Positions 7,318-15,009 of a DNA stretch of 64,000 bases are shown here, one piece after another (position 1 is the stretch's first letter; every line of letters starts with the position of its first letter). A program made the translations under genes and the position numbers. This stretch comes from Flavobacterium johnsoniae UW101 (GTDB taxonomy: Bacteria; Bacteroidota; Bacteroidia; Flavobacteriales; Flavobacteriaceae): NCBI RefSeq assembly GCF_000016645.1, contig NC_009441.1, forward strand, positions 1,550,001 to 1,614,000, given 5' to 3'. Below the pieces are notes generated by a model, which did no database searches, was not told the origin of the DNA, and was given only the letters and a program-made list of their open reading frames with translations.

Positions 7318-8280
7318 ATGAAAAAACTAATTGCTTTCTTTTTTATCACAATGAATATTGGTGTAATGCAGGCTCAAACTTATAAAGAATGGGTTCGAAA
7401 AGCAGATTCTTGTTATGCGGCAAAAAACTATGAATTGTCGGTTTCATACTATGATAAAGCTTTTAAAATAGAACAGAAATCATGGTCAGATTTATACAAT
7501 GCCGGTTGTTCTGCGTCGATGGCAAAAGAAAATAAAAAAGCATTTAAATGGCTGAATCTTTCTATCGATAACGGATACGAGAATATTGCACATATTAAAA
7601 TTGACAACGATTTAAAGCCTTTGCATTCACAAAAAGAATGGAATAAAACAATTGATAAGCTGCAGAAGAAGTTAGATGTTATTGGAGCCAATTATGATAA
7701 AGTGCTTGAGAAAAAACTTGCAGAGATTTATACCGAAGATCAGGAAATTCGCGGCGAATTTATGAGTGTTTACAGAGCCTCAAAACCTGATAAAAAGAAA
7801 ATTGACAGCATTGGTAAAATTATGCAAAGAAAAGACAGTATTAATCTTATTAAGGTTATGAAAATACTGGACGAAAAAGGCTGGTTAGGAAAAAATGTAG
7901 TGGGAACACAAGGAAATCAAACGTTGTTTCTTGTAATTCAGCATTCTGATTTAAAATACCAGCAAAAATATCTGCCTATGATGAGAGAAGCGGTTAAAAA
8001 CGGTAATGCAAATCCTGGAAACCTGGCGTATCTGGAAGACAGAGTAGCGCTGAGAGAAGGGAAAAAACAAATTTATGGCAGTCAGAGTTCAAAGAATAAA
8101 AAAACTGGTAAAATTTGTATTGCACCAATGATAGACCCGGATAATGTAGACAAAAGACGTGCAGAAGTTGGACTTGGTACAATGGCCGAATATGTTGCAA
8201 AAATGAATATTGAATGGAATTTGGAGCAATACAAAAAAGAATTAGCTGAAATAGAAAAACTTGAAAATACGAAACCATGA
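7318..8280 (+). CDS. Secreted TPR-like protein with DUF6624-type C-terminal part, first gene of the BlaI/BlaR1 operon
   Basis: The protein is 320 residues with an N-terminal signal peptide (about 1-19, ending MQAQ), so it is exported to the periplasm. Residues about 20-100 look like tetratricopeptide helices (CYAAKNYELSVSYYDKAF, LYNAGCSASMAKENKKAF). The C-terminal part (about 125-310), with QEIRGEFM, GWLGKNVVGTQGNQTLFLVIQH and LAYLEDRVALREGKKQIYGSQ, resembles the DUF6624 family by recall. Its stop overlaps the start of blaI by four bases. The operon position suggests it is controlled by the BlaI/BlaR1 pair and may be its effector or sensor partner. No catalytic function is known to me. Confidence 0.75.
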   Translation: MKKLIAFFFITMNIGVMQAQTYKEWVRKADSCYAAKNYELSVSYYDKAFKIEQKSWSDLYNAGCSASMAKENKKAFKWLNLSIDNGYENIAHIKIDNDLKPLHSQKEWNKTIDKLQKKLDVIGANYDKVLEKKLAEIYTEDQEIRGEFMSVYRASKPDKKKIDSIGKIMQRKDSINLIKVMKILDEKGWLGKNVVGTQGNQTLFLVIQHSDLKYQQKYLPMMREAVKNGNANPGNLAYLEDRVALREGKKQIYGSQSSKNKKTGKICIAPMIDPDNVDKRRAEVGLGTMAEYVAKMNIEWNLEQYKKELAEIEKLENTKP

Positions 8281-8651
8281 TACAATTATCTAACGCAGAA
8301 GAACAATTAATGGAGCATTTATGGAAGCTTGAAAAAGCTTTTATGAAAGATTTGCTCGAAGCGTATCCGGAGCCGAAACCGGCAACAACAACCGTAGCAA
8401 CGCTTTTAAAACGAATGATCGACAAGAAATTTGTGGCGTATAACGAATTTGGAAATTCGAGAGAATATTATCCGCTGGTAAAAAAGACAGACTATTTTGC
8501 AAAACATGTAAAAGGGCTCATTAGTAATTTCTTTAATAATTCGGCATCGCAGTTTGCTTCGTTTTTTACTACCGAAACCAATTTAACAGCTTCGGAACTG
8601 GAAGATCTTAAAAAAATAATCGATTCAGAAATTCAAAAAAAGAAAAAATGA
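8277..8651 (+). CDS. BlaI/MecI/CopY-family transcriptional repressor
   Basis: This is a 124-residue winged-helix repressor (Penicillinase_R family). The N-terminal domain begins LSNAEEQLMEHLWKLEKAF and carries the recognition region TTVATLLKRMIDKKFVAY. The C-terminal helical part serves dimerisation. It overlaps its upstream and downstream genes by four bases each (ATGA), a tight translational coupling. In the family the repressor is inactivated when the membrane M56 peptidase signals, and here that peptidase is the next gene. The double operator at 7258-7293 fits its known TACAnnTGTA site, giving autoregulation. Confidence 0.92.
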   Translation: MIQLSNAEEQLMEHLWKLEKAFMKDLLEAYPEPKPATTTVATLLKRMIDKKFVAYNEFGNSREYYPLVKKTDYFAKHVKGLISNFFNNSASQFASFFTTETNLTASELEDLKKIIDSEIQKKKK

Positions 8652-9868
8652 TAACCTATCTTTTAAAATCAGGAATACTGCTTTTTGTTTTTTATGCAGT
8701 ATATAAATTGTTGTTGGAGAACGAAAAAATGTTTCGTTTTAACCGTGCCTATCTTATTGGAAGTTTGATTTTTAGTTTTGTAATTCCGCTGCAGCTGTTC
8801 TCAATAAAAACCACATTTGAAACGGGAATAAACAATATTCAATTAGAAGGAATAGTGATTCAAAAAGGACGTGCTCCTTTAAATGAAAATTACATCATGT
8901 ATACTATTTTCTATTATTTAATTCGTGTTTATGTTATTGTTTCAATAGTGCTGGCTCTTCGTTTTGTTTTAAACCTAATTTCATTTTTTATAAAATTAAA
9001 AAGAAAAGAAATCTGCTTCGTAAATGGTGTCAAAGTAGTTTTAACCAATGAGGCAGTTTTACCTCACTCTTTTTGGAATGCCATTTTTGTCAATAAAACA
9101 GATTTTGAAATGGGAAAAATTCCATCAGAATTAATTGCACACGAAAGGGCGCATTTAGAACAGCGGCATACTTTGGATGTTCTTTTTGTTGAAGCACTGC
9201 AAATTGTATTTTGGGTTAATCCGTTTTTTTCTCTTTTAAAAAAAGCAATAAAGCTCAATCATGAGTTTTTGGCTGATGAAGCTGTAAATAAACAGTTTAA
9301 TTCGGTTTCAGATTATCAGAATTTATTACTTGATTTTGCTTCAAATAAAAATACGATTTCGCTTGCTAGTAATATTAATTATTTAATAACTAAAAAACGT
9401 TTACTTATGATGACCAAAAAAGAAAATTCGACAAAAATTGTTTTAAAAATGGGTTTTGCAACTGCGATTTGCGGTTTAATATTATTTATTTTTTCTACAA
9501 AAACTACAGCTCAGACAAACAGTTTAAAAGATCAAAATGATTTTAAAGTTAGTTATGATACTACTAGTGTAAATGAGCCTCAATTTCCTGGCGGGATAAC
9601 AGAATTCTATAAGTTTATTGGTAAAAATTTTAAAATGCCTGCAGAAGCTTCAAAAAACAAAGTACAGGGAAAAGTATTAATGGAGTTTATGATTGAAAAA
9701 GACGGAAGTTTATCTGAAATTAAAGTTAAAAAAGATTTGGGATATGGTTTAGCCGAGGAAGCCGTTAGAGTTTTAAGACTTTCTCCAAAATGGATTCCCG
9801 CTACTGAAAATGGAGAACCGGTTCGTGTAAGTTATGGATTGCCAATTACTATTCAAAGTGAGAAGTAG
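8648..9868 (+). CDS. M56-family (BlaR1-like) membrane metallopeptidase with a TonB C-terminal domain
   Basis: The N-terminal part is a membrane peptidase with hydrophobic segments near 5-20, 35-52 and 83-115. The zinc motif HERAH lies at 165-169, with the further acidic ligand in NHEFLADEA (about 205-211). A last membrane helix is near 268-284. Instead of a penicillin-binding sensor, residues about 310-405 form a TonB C-terminal-type domain (KVQGKVLMEFMIEKDG, SPKWIPATENGEPVRV), a common Bacteroidota architecture. The protein probably senses a periplasmic cue and triggers loss of the BlaI repressor. The signal is not known, and no beta-lactamase gene is in the operon. Confidence 0.9.
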   Translation: MITYLLKSGILLFVFYAVYKLLLENEKMFRFNRAYLIGSLIFSFVIPLQLFSIKTTFETGINNIQLEGIVIQKGRAPLNENYIMYTIFYYLIRVYVIVSIVLALRFVLNLISFFIKLKRKEICFVNGVKVVLTNEAVLPHSFWNAIFVNKTDFEMGKIPSELIAHERAHLEQRHTLDVLFVEALQIVFWVNPFFSLLKKAIKLNHEFLADEAVNKQFNSVSDYQNLLLDFASNKNTISLASNINYLITKKRLLMMTKKENSTKIVLKMGFATAICGLILFIFSTKTTAQTNSLKDQNDFKVSYDTTSVNEPQFPGGITEFYKFIGKNFKMPAEASKNKVQGKVLMEFMIEKDGSLSEIKVKKDLGYGLAEEAVRVLRLSPKWIPATENGEPVRVSYGLPITIQSEK

Positions 9869-9930
9869 AATTACTGAGACTCTAAGACGCTAAGTTTTTC
9901 TCTTTGTTTCTGTTGCTTAAAAAAATAAAA

Positions 9931-9960
9931 AAATCCGCTTCTAAAAAGATAGAAGCGGAT
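9931..9960 (-). terminator. Rho-independent terminator for the saccharopine dehydrogenase-like gene
   Basis: ATCCGCTTCT (9933-9942) pairs with AGAAGCGGAT (9951-9960). The T tract is on the minus strand (a run of A residues to the left on plus), so it mainly serves the gene at 10005-11369 and may also separate it from the convergent BlaR1 operon. Confidence 0.75.
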
Positions 9961-10004
9961 AAAATAAACTAAAAAAAAATTCTAAAAAAAATGAAGAATC
10001 CAGA

Positions 10005-11369
10005 TTAAAATAAATCTGGATTATATCCAAAATAAGGTACTTTTTGTTCGTTAAAAATAACGCCGTATTCTTCTAATTCTTTTAATATAGGTTCGTAAAC
10101 TTCTTTCTTAATTGGGAGCTGAACACCTGGGGTTGTGATTTTTCCGTTTAAGATTAACAATGTTGCCATTGCCACCGGAAGTCCAACCGTTTTTGCCATT
10201 GCCGTATAAGTTTGGTCGTCGCCAATGCAGACCATTTTCGAATCGATTTGCTTTTTCTCGCCGTTTAGTTCATAACCAAATTTATGATACATTACAATCA
10301 TATCTTTATCTTCTGGTTCAAGAGCCCAGCTGTCTGTTAAGATTTTTTCTAAAATTTGAGCCGGAGTAGCATTTGGCAGATTTACTTTTTTGTCTGGGTT
10401 AAATAAATCCAGTTCCAGAAGTTTATCCCACATAATATCGTCCTGATCGATTTTTAAGATCAATCGGGTTTTAATTTCGACAGAATCTGTTGGATGATAC
10501 GGAAGGAAAGAATTGATAAACTGGCGATAACTCATGTTTTCAGAACCTTCAAGAATATAACTGTCATCAGTCATTCCCAGTTGTACAAACATATTCCATG
10601 CCCTCGAAAAACCAACCCTTCTAATTGTTCCTCTGTATAAAGTCAGAACATCATCTAAACCATAAACTGAACGGTATTTAAGAGAATCCCGGTTAGAATA
10701 AGCTTCAAATTTCCCGTAACCTTCTACTTCCAGAAATTCGGTTCTGCGAAACAAAGCACTGTATGGAATGTATTTATAAGTACCTTCCTGAATGAATTTT
10801 GCAGCACCGCCTTGTCCGGCCAAAACTACGTTTCTTGGTGCCCACGTAAATTTGTAATTCCACAAATTGTTATCAGATTCCGGAGCTACTAAACCACCGC
10901 AGAAAGATTCAAACAAAAGCATTTTACCGCCTTTTGACCTGATTTCGTCAATAACTTTCATGGCGCTCATGTGGTCTATGCCCGGATCAAGACCAATTTC
11001 GTTCATGAAAATCAAATTGTTCTTTTTTACCTCCTGATCCAGAGCCTGCATAGCATCACTAATGTAAGAAGCCGTTACGAGGTGTTTTTTAAACAGAATA
11101 CAGTCTTTAGCAATTTCAATATGTAAATGTGCCGGAAGCATCGAAATTACTATCGAAGCTTTTTCAATAGCAGTTTGTCTTTCTTTGGTATTAAAAATAT
11201 CTAAAGCAATTGGAGTTGCATTGGGATGCTTTTGTGTCTTTTTTTCGGCTAAGGCCAAAGACAAATCAGCAACAACAAGATGCAGGTTTTCGGTTTCTGA
11301 TTTTTTAAGCAGATAATTTATCAAAGATGAAGCAGATCTGCCGGCTCCAATTATTAAAACGCTTCTCAT
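10005..11369 (-). CDS. Saccharopine dehydrogenase-family protein
   Basis: This is a cytosolic NAD(P)-dependent oxidoreductase-like protein of 454 residues. The N-terminal Rossmann motif is VLIIGAGRSASSLINYLL, followed by the catalytic-domain region with MNEIGLDPGIDHMSAMKVID, typical of the saccharopine dehydrogenase/homospermidine synthase group. The C-terminal part has the second domain motif KTVGLPVAMATLLILNG. In plants and fungi the family handles lysine metabolism; in Bacteroidota the role is often only inferred from homology. The gene stands alone with its own promoter (11388-11419) and terminator. Family call is strong; the specific reaction is uncertain. Confidence 0.88.
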   Translation of the reverse strand: MRSVLIIGAGRSASSLINYLLKKSETENLHLVVADLSLALAEKKTQKHPNATPIALDIFNTKERQTAIEKASIVISMLPAHLHIEIAKDCILFKKHLVTASYISDAMQALDQEVKKNNLIFMNEIGLDPGIDHMSAMKVIDEIRSKGGKMLLFESFCGGLVAPESDNNLWNYKFTWAPRNVVLAGQGGAAKFIQEGTYKYIPYSALFRRTEFLEVEGYGKFEAYSNRDSLKYRSVYGLDDVLTLYRGTIRRVGFSRAWNMFVQLGMTDDSYILEGSENMSYRQFINSFLPYHPTDSVEIKTRLILKIDQDDIMWDKLLELDLFNPDKKVNLPNATPAQILEKILTDSWALEPEDKDMIVMYHKFGYELNGEKKQIDSKMVCIGDDQTYTAMAKTVGLPVAMATLLILNGKITTPGVQLPIKKEVYEPILKELEEYGVIFNEQKVPYFGYNPDLF

Positions 11370-11387
11370 AATTCTAATATTTTAACA

Positions 11388-11419
11388 CAAACATATTTAA
11401 ATGTTATAAATATAACAAA
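11388..11419 (-). promoter_or_regulatory. Bacteroidota promoter of the saccharopine dehydrogenase-like gene
   Basis: On the minus strand, TTTG (11416-11419) is followed after 20 bases by TATGTTTG (11388-11395), a good match to the -33 TTTG / -7 TAnnTTTG consensus. The start codon is 18 bases further on. This is the best-formed promoter I see in the window. Confidence 0.7.
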
Positions 11420-11524
11420 TTTAATTTGAAAAATGATATTTTTTATCTCTATCTCACATAAAAAAATACGTTTTCGAGTGCTGAAATAATTGAGAAACTA
11501 AAACGAAAATTGAATAGGATGGAG

Positions 11525-11532
11525 TATTTTTG
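11525..11532 (+). promoter_or_regulatory. -7 promoter element (TATTTTTG) of the DUF423 gene
   Basis: It fits TAnnTTTG and lies 23 bases before the ATG at 11556. No matching -33 element is seen at the usual spacing. Confidence 0.5.
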
Positions 11533-11555
11533 TTTAAAATTAAAGTTTAGAAAAT

Positions 11556-11942
11556 ATGAAAAGAAAAATTGTTTTAACTGGTGCTTTTATAGGGATGTTA
11601 GCTATTATTTTTGGAGCTTTTGGAGCCCATTTATTAAAAAAATATTTGTCTATTGAGGAGTTAAACACTTTTGAAGTTGGGGTTCGTTATCAAATGTACC
11701 ACGCTCTCTTTTTACTTTTTCTTTCTACCCGAAAAGATATTGCCGAAAAAACCGTAAAAACAATCTATAATTTAGTTGTAGCAGGAGTTGTTCTTTTTAG
11801 CGGATCGATCTATATTTTAGCTACAAAAAGTCTTACAGTTTTTGATTCTAAAATTATCGTATTCGCAACACCTTTAGGCGGATTTTTATTAATTATAGGC
11901 TGGGCGGTATTATTTCTTACTATTTTGAGGAAAAAATCATAA
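11556..11942 (+). CDS. DUF423-family small membrane protein
   Basis: The protein has 128 residues and four predicted membrane helices, with the signature GAFIGMLAIIFGAFGAHLLKK at the N terminus and RYQMYHALFLLF near residue 45. This matches DUF423 (the family of E. coli YgdD). The function is not known; the protein sits in the inner membrane. It has its own promoter and is followed by pckA about 200 bases later without an obvious terminator. Confidence 0.9.
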   Translation: MKRKIVLTGAFIGMLAIIFGAFGAHLLKKYLSIEELNTFEVGVRYQMYHALFLLFLSTRKDIAEKTVKTIYNLVVAGVVLFSGSIYILATKSLTVFDSKIIVFATPLGGFLLIIGWAVLFLTILRKKS

Positions 11943-12146
11943 AATCCCGAAAAAAAAATTCTGTATTAAAATTAATCTTTAATTTTGTCTCATAATTAAC
12001 ATATAAGGTTACTTATGTGAATTTTTATTGCTTTTTATCATCTTGATAAAAAAATATAACAATTTGCAAACTTGGACTTTACGTTTAAGATTAAGTAAAA
12101 TTATATTTTGTTGCACCCAAAAAATAACACACACAACATTAAATTT

Positions 12147-13751
12147 ATGGACAATAACACACTTTTCGCGCAATCGATTTCGTTAAAAGAATTAGGAATA
12201 GAAAATGCAACGGTTCGTTACCAGTTATCAGCAGATGAGCTTCATGCAATAACTGTGCAGTCAGGACAGGGTGTTGAGGCCTCTACAGGTGCTTTGGCAA
12301 TTAATACAGGTGAATTTACAGGACGTTCTCCACAAGATCGTTTTATTGTAAAAGACAGCATTACAGAAGATAAAGTATGGTGGGGAAATGTAAATATCCC
12401 GTTTGCACCAGAAGCTTTTGAGAAATTATATAATAAGGTAAAAGCATTTTTATCGAACAAAGAGGTTTTTGTTCGTGATTCGTATGTTTGTTCAGATCCA
12501 AATTACAGATTAAACGTTCGCGTTGTTACCGAAACAGCTTGGTCGAACTTGTTTTGCTATAACATGTTCTTACGCCCGGAAGATTCTGAGCTGGCAAACT
12601 TTACTCCAGAATGGACAGTAGTATGCGCTCCAAGTTTTATGGCAGATCCTGCTGTAGACGGAACACGTCAGTCAAATTTTGCGATTCTTGATTTTACTAA
12701 AAAAATTGCTTTAATTGGAGGAACAGGTTATACAGGAGAAATGAAAAAAGGAATTTTCTCTGCTTTAAACTTCATTTTACCAGTTTTCGAAAACACATTA
12801 CCAATGCACTGCAGCGCTAATGTTGGTAAAGATGGCGATACAGCAATTTTCTTTGGTTTATCGGGAACAGGAAAAACAACTTTATCTGCAGATCCGGAGC
12901 GTAAATTAATTGGAGACGATGAACACGGATGGACTGCTGAAAATACAGTTTTTAACTTTGAAGGAGGATGTTACGCTAAAGTAATCAACTTAACAGAAGA
13001 AAATGAACCAGACATTTTTAGAGCGATTAAAAAAGGAGCGCTTTTAGAAAATGTGGTCTTTAAAGCAGGAACTAATGAGGTTGATTTTGATGATGTTTCG
13101 ATTACTCAAAATACTCGTGTAAGTTACCCAATAACACATATCGACAATATTCAGCCGGGTTCTATTGGTCATAACCCCAAAAATATATTTTTCCTTACAG
13201 CAGATTCTTTCGGAATTCTGCCTCCAATTTCAAAATTAACTCCGGGTCAGGCTGCTTACCATTTTATTTCTGGATATACAGCAAAAGTTGCCGGAACTGA
13301 AGCAGGAGTTACAGAACCACAGCCTAATTTCTCTGCTTGTTTTGGAGCGCCATTTATGCCTTTGCATCCAACTAAATATGCTGAAATGTTAAGCAAAAAA
13401 ATGAAAGATGCTGATGTAAAAGTTTGGTTAATCAATACAGGATGGACTGGCGGTGCATACGGAACAGGAAGCCGTATGAAGTTAAAATATACTCGTGCTA
13501 TGATTACTGCTGCATTAAACGGTGAACTAGATAATGTAGAGTATGTAAACCACAAAGTATTTGGAATTGCAAAACCACAATCTTGTCCAAATGTTCCAAG
13601 CGAAATTTTAAATCCAAGAAACACTTGGGAAGACAAAGATTTATATGATAAAAAGGCGTTAGAATTAGCACAGAAATTTAAAGCTAATTTTGCCAAATTT
13701 GAAGAGTTTGCCAATGCTGAAATCTTAGCAGGCGCACCGATTACAGAATAA
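12147..13751 (+). CDS. pckA: Phosphoenolpyruvate carboxykinase (ATP)
   Basis: The enzyme converts oxaloacetate and ATP to PEP, CO2 and ADP, the entry step of gluconeogenesis, in the cytosol. It has 534 residues, as usual for the ATP-type family. The P-loop GLSGTGKTT lies near 237-245, the metal-binding IGDDEHGW near 255-262, and the signature NVGKDGDTAIFF just before. GRSPQDRFIV near residue 59-68 binds substrate. I chose the ATG at 12147 (MDNNTLF); the longer frame begins at a TTG with no family support. A bidirectional terminator follows. Upstream, TATATTTTG near 12102 resembles a -7 element with wrong spacing. Confidence 0.95.
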   Translation: MDNNTLFAQSISLKELGIENATVRYQLSADELHAITVQSGQGVEASTGALAINTGEFTGRSPQDRFIVKDSITEDKVWWGNVNIPFAPEAFEKLYNKVKAFLSNKEVFVRDSYVCSDPNYRLNVRVVTETAWSNLFCYNMFLRPEDSELANFTPEWTVVCAPSFMADPAVDGTRQSNFAILDFTKKIALIGGTGYTGEMKKGIFSALNFILPVFENTLPMHCSANVGKDGDTAIFFGLSGTGKTTLSADPERKLIGDDEHGWTAENTVFNFEGGCYAKVINLTEENEPDIFRAIKKGALLENVVFKAGTNEVDFDDVSITQNTRVSYPITHIDNIQPGSIGHNPKNIFFLTADSFGILPPISKLTPGQAAYHFISGYTAKVAGTEAGVTEPQPNFSACFGAPFMPLHPTKYAEMLSKKMKDADVKVWLINTGWTGGAYGTGSRMKLKYTRAMITAALNGELDNVEYVNHKVFGIAKPQSCPNVPSEILNPRNTWEDKDLYDKKALELAQKFKANFAKFEEFANAEILAGAPITE

Positions 13752-13772
13752 AAGGACTTACTAATTCAAAGT

Positions 13773-13804
13773 AAAAAAGCTGTTCAGAAATGAACAGCTT
13801 TTTT
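13773..13804. terminator. Terminator after pckA, able to work in both directions
   Basis: AAAAAAGCTGTTCA pairs with TGAACAGCTTTTTT around a GAAA loop. The A and T runs on each side make it an intrinsic terminator for pckA and for the convergent phytase gene. Confidence 0.85.
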
Positions 13805-13876
13805 GTTTGGTTTTCAATCGCAGTAAAAAAAAATAAACACTAACACGGGTACTGCGACTGAAAACACTCAAAAGGT

Positions 13877-14935
13877 TTATTTTTTTGCCTCGTCGATACG
13901 TTTTTGAATTAAATCCCAAGCGTAATAATGGAAAGTCATTCCGTTGCTCATCGCTACAAAAAGTCCGTTTTTATATTTTGGACCTAAGTTTACATTTGTA
14001 ACATCAGCACCGTCGCATTCAATTGTAGAAGTTGGAACTTCTGCCAATAACGGATGATTGTTTGGATTTCCGTTTGCACCTTCTCTTGGGTAAACCATAA
14101 ACGAATTTGCCTGCTGGTTTGATACTAAAATATATCCTGTAGAATCTGTTTTTTTGTAAATCGCGATTCCTTCATGATCTGCTTTGAAATCTTTTTGACC
14201 AAAGAAAGCCAGTTCTTTATTATCGTTTAAAGCGGGATCTGCTTTGTATTTTCTAATTCCAGCCTGTTCATCACAATAGTAAACAAAACCTAATTCGTTG
14301 TCTACTGCAATAGCTTCAATTTCTTTCTTTCCGCTGTACGTTCCAAATTTGCGAACCACTTTTGCAGCAGCGAATTTTCCGTTTCCAGAAAGTTCATACT
14401 GCCATAAATAACTTCCAGAAGGTCCCGTTTTTCTTCCTACAATGGCAAAAATCTTTCCATCGCTTGGGCGAGTATATAAAGCAATTCCCATAGGATCGCG
14501 TTCTGTATCGCCTTCAAAAACAGGAATTCCGCCGTTATCAATAGGTTCTAAATCAGGTAAACTGAAAATTCTGATTCTGTTTTCTTCACGTTCTGTTGTT
14601 ACGGCAACGTCTACTTTTTTCCCGTCAATAATCAATCCGTAAGCGATATCAACATTGTTTGGGCGTTTTAAAGTAATTGATTTTTTAAGGATTTTTCCAT
14701 TCAAATCAAAAGCATACAAAGCGCCGTCTGTATCTTTATCTGTTCCTACAACAATGCTTTTTGAAGGATCTGTCGGGTTAATCCAGATAGAAGGATCATC
14801 AGTATCGTGAGGCAGGGCTTCTGTAACTGCTGTTGGTTTTACGGCGTTTGGCTGAACTGGAGCTAATTTATCGTCTTTACAAGCTGTGAATGAAACAGCT
14901 AAAAGTAAAAGAGCAACTAAATATTTATTTTTCAT
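13877..14935 (-). CDS. Beta-propeller phytase lipoprotein
   Basis: The enzyme releases phosphate from phytate (inositol hexakisphosphate) in a calcium-dependent way. It has 352 residues. A lipoprotein signal ends at Cys19 (SFTAC), and the acidic residues right after it (CKDD) fit the Bacteroidota export signal for surface lipoproteins. The phytase signature DTDDPSIWINPTDPSKS follows near residue 44, with later propeller motifs such as EREENRIRIF, DPMGIALYTR, IEAIAVDNELGFVYYCDEQ and DHEGIAIY. The TonB receptor gene lies 74 bases upstream on the same strand, so the two form a likely phytate operon. A hairpin lies in the gap. Confidence 0.92.
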   Translation of the reverse strand: MKNKYLVALLLLAVSFTACKDDKLAPVQPNAVKPTAVTEALPHDTDDPSIWINPTDPSKSIVVGTDKDTDGALYAFDLNGKILKKSITLKRPNNVDIAYGLIIDGKKVDVAVTTEREENRIRIFSLPDLEPIDNGGIPVFEGDTERDPMGIALYTRPSDGKIFAIVGRKTGPSGSYLWQYELSGNGKFAAAKVVRKFGTYSGKKEIEAIAVDNELGFVYYCDEQAGIRKYKADPALNDNKELAFFGQKDFKADHEGIAIYKKTDSTGYILVSNQQANSFMVYPREGANGNPNNHPLLAEVPTSTIECDGADVTNVNLGPKYKNGLFVAMSNGMTFHYYAWDLIQKRIDEAKK

Positions 14936-14956
14936 TATGTTATATATTTTAATGCA

Positions 14957-14985
14957 ATTAGACAGAGCGCTAAACTCTGTCTAAT
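14957..14985 (-). other. Intercistronic hairpin between TonB receptor and phytase genes
   Basis: ATTAGACAGAG (14957-14967) pairs perfectly with CTCTGTCTAAT (14975-14985) around a 7-base loop. There is no T tract behind it on the minus strand, so it is more likely an RNA-stability or partial attenuation element than a full terminator. Confidence 0.55.
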
Positions 14986-15009
14986 TTAAGAATTTTAAAA
15001 AAGTGCAGA

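Noticed and set aside
7994..8425. Minus-strand frame of 143 codons opposite the BlaI operon
   Set aside because: It is antisense to two overlapping, well-identified genes and shows low-complexity Ser/Leu/Phe content typical of a shadow frame.
12102..12110. TATATTTTG as the pckA promoter
   Set aside because: The spacing between TA and TTTG does not fit the TAnnTTTG pattern, so it was not listed as a feature.
13256..13714. Minus-strand frame of 152 codons opposite pckA
   Set aside because: It is fully inside the pckA coding region, whose motifs are all intact; a shadow frame.
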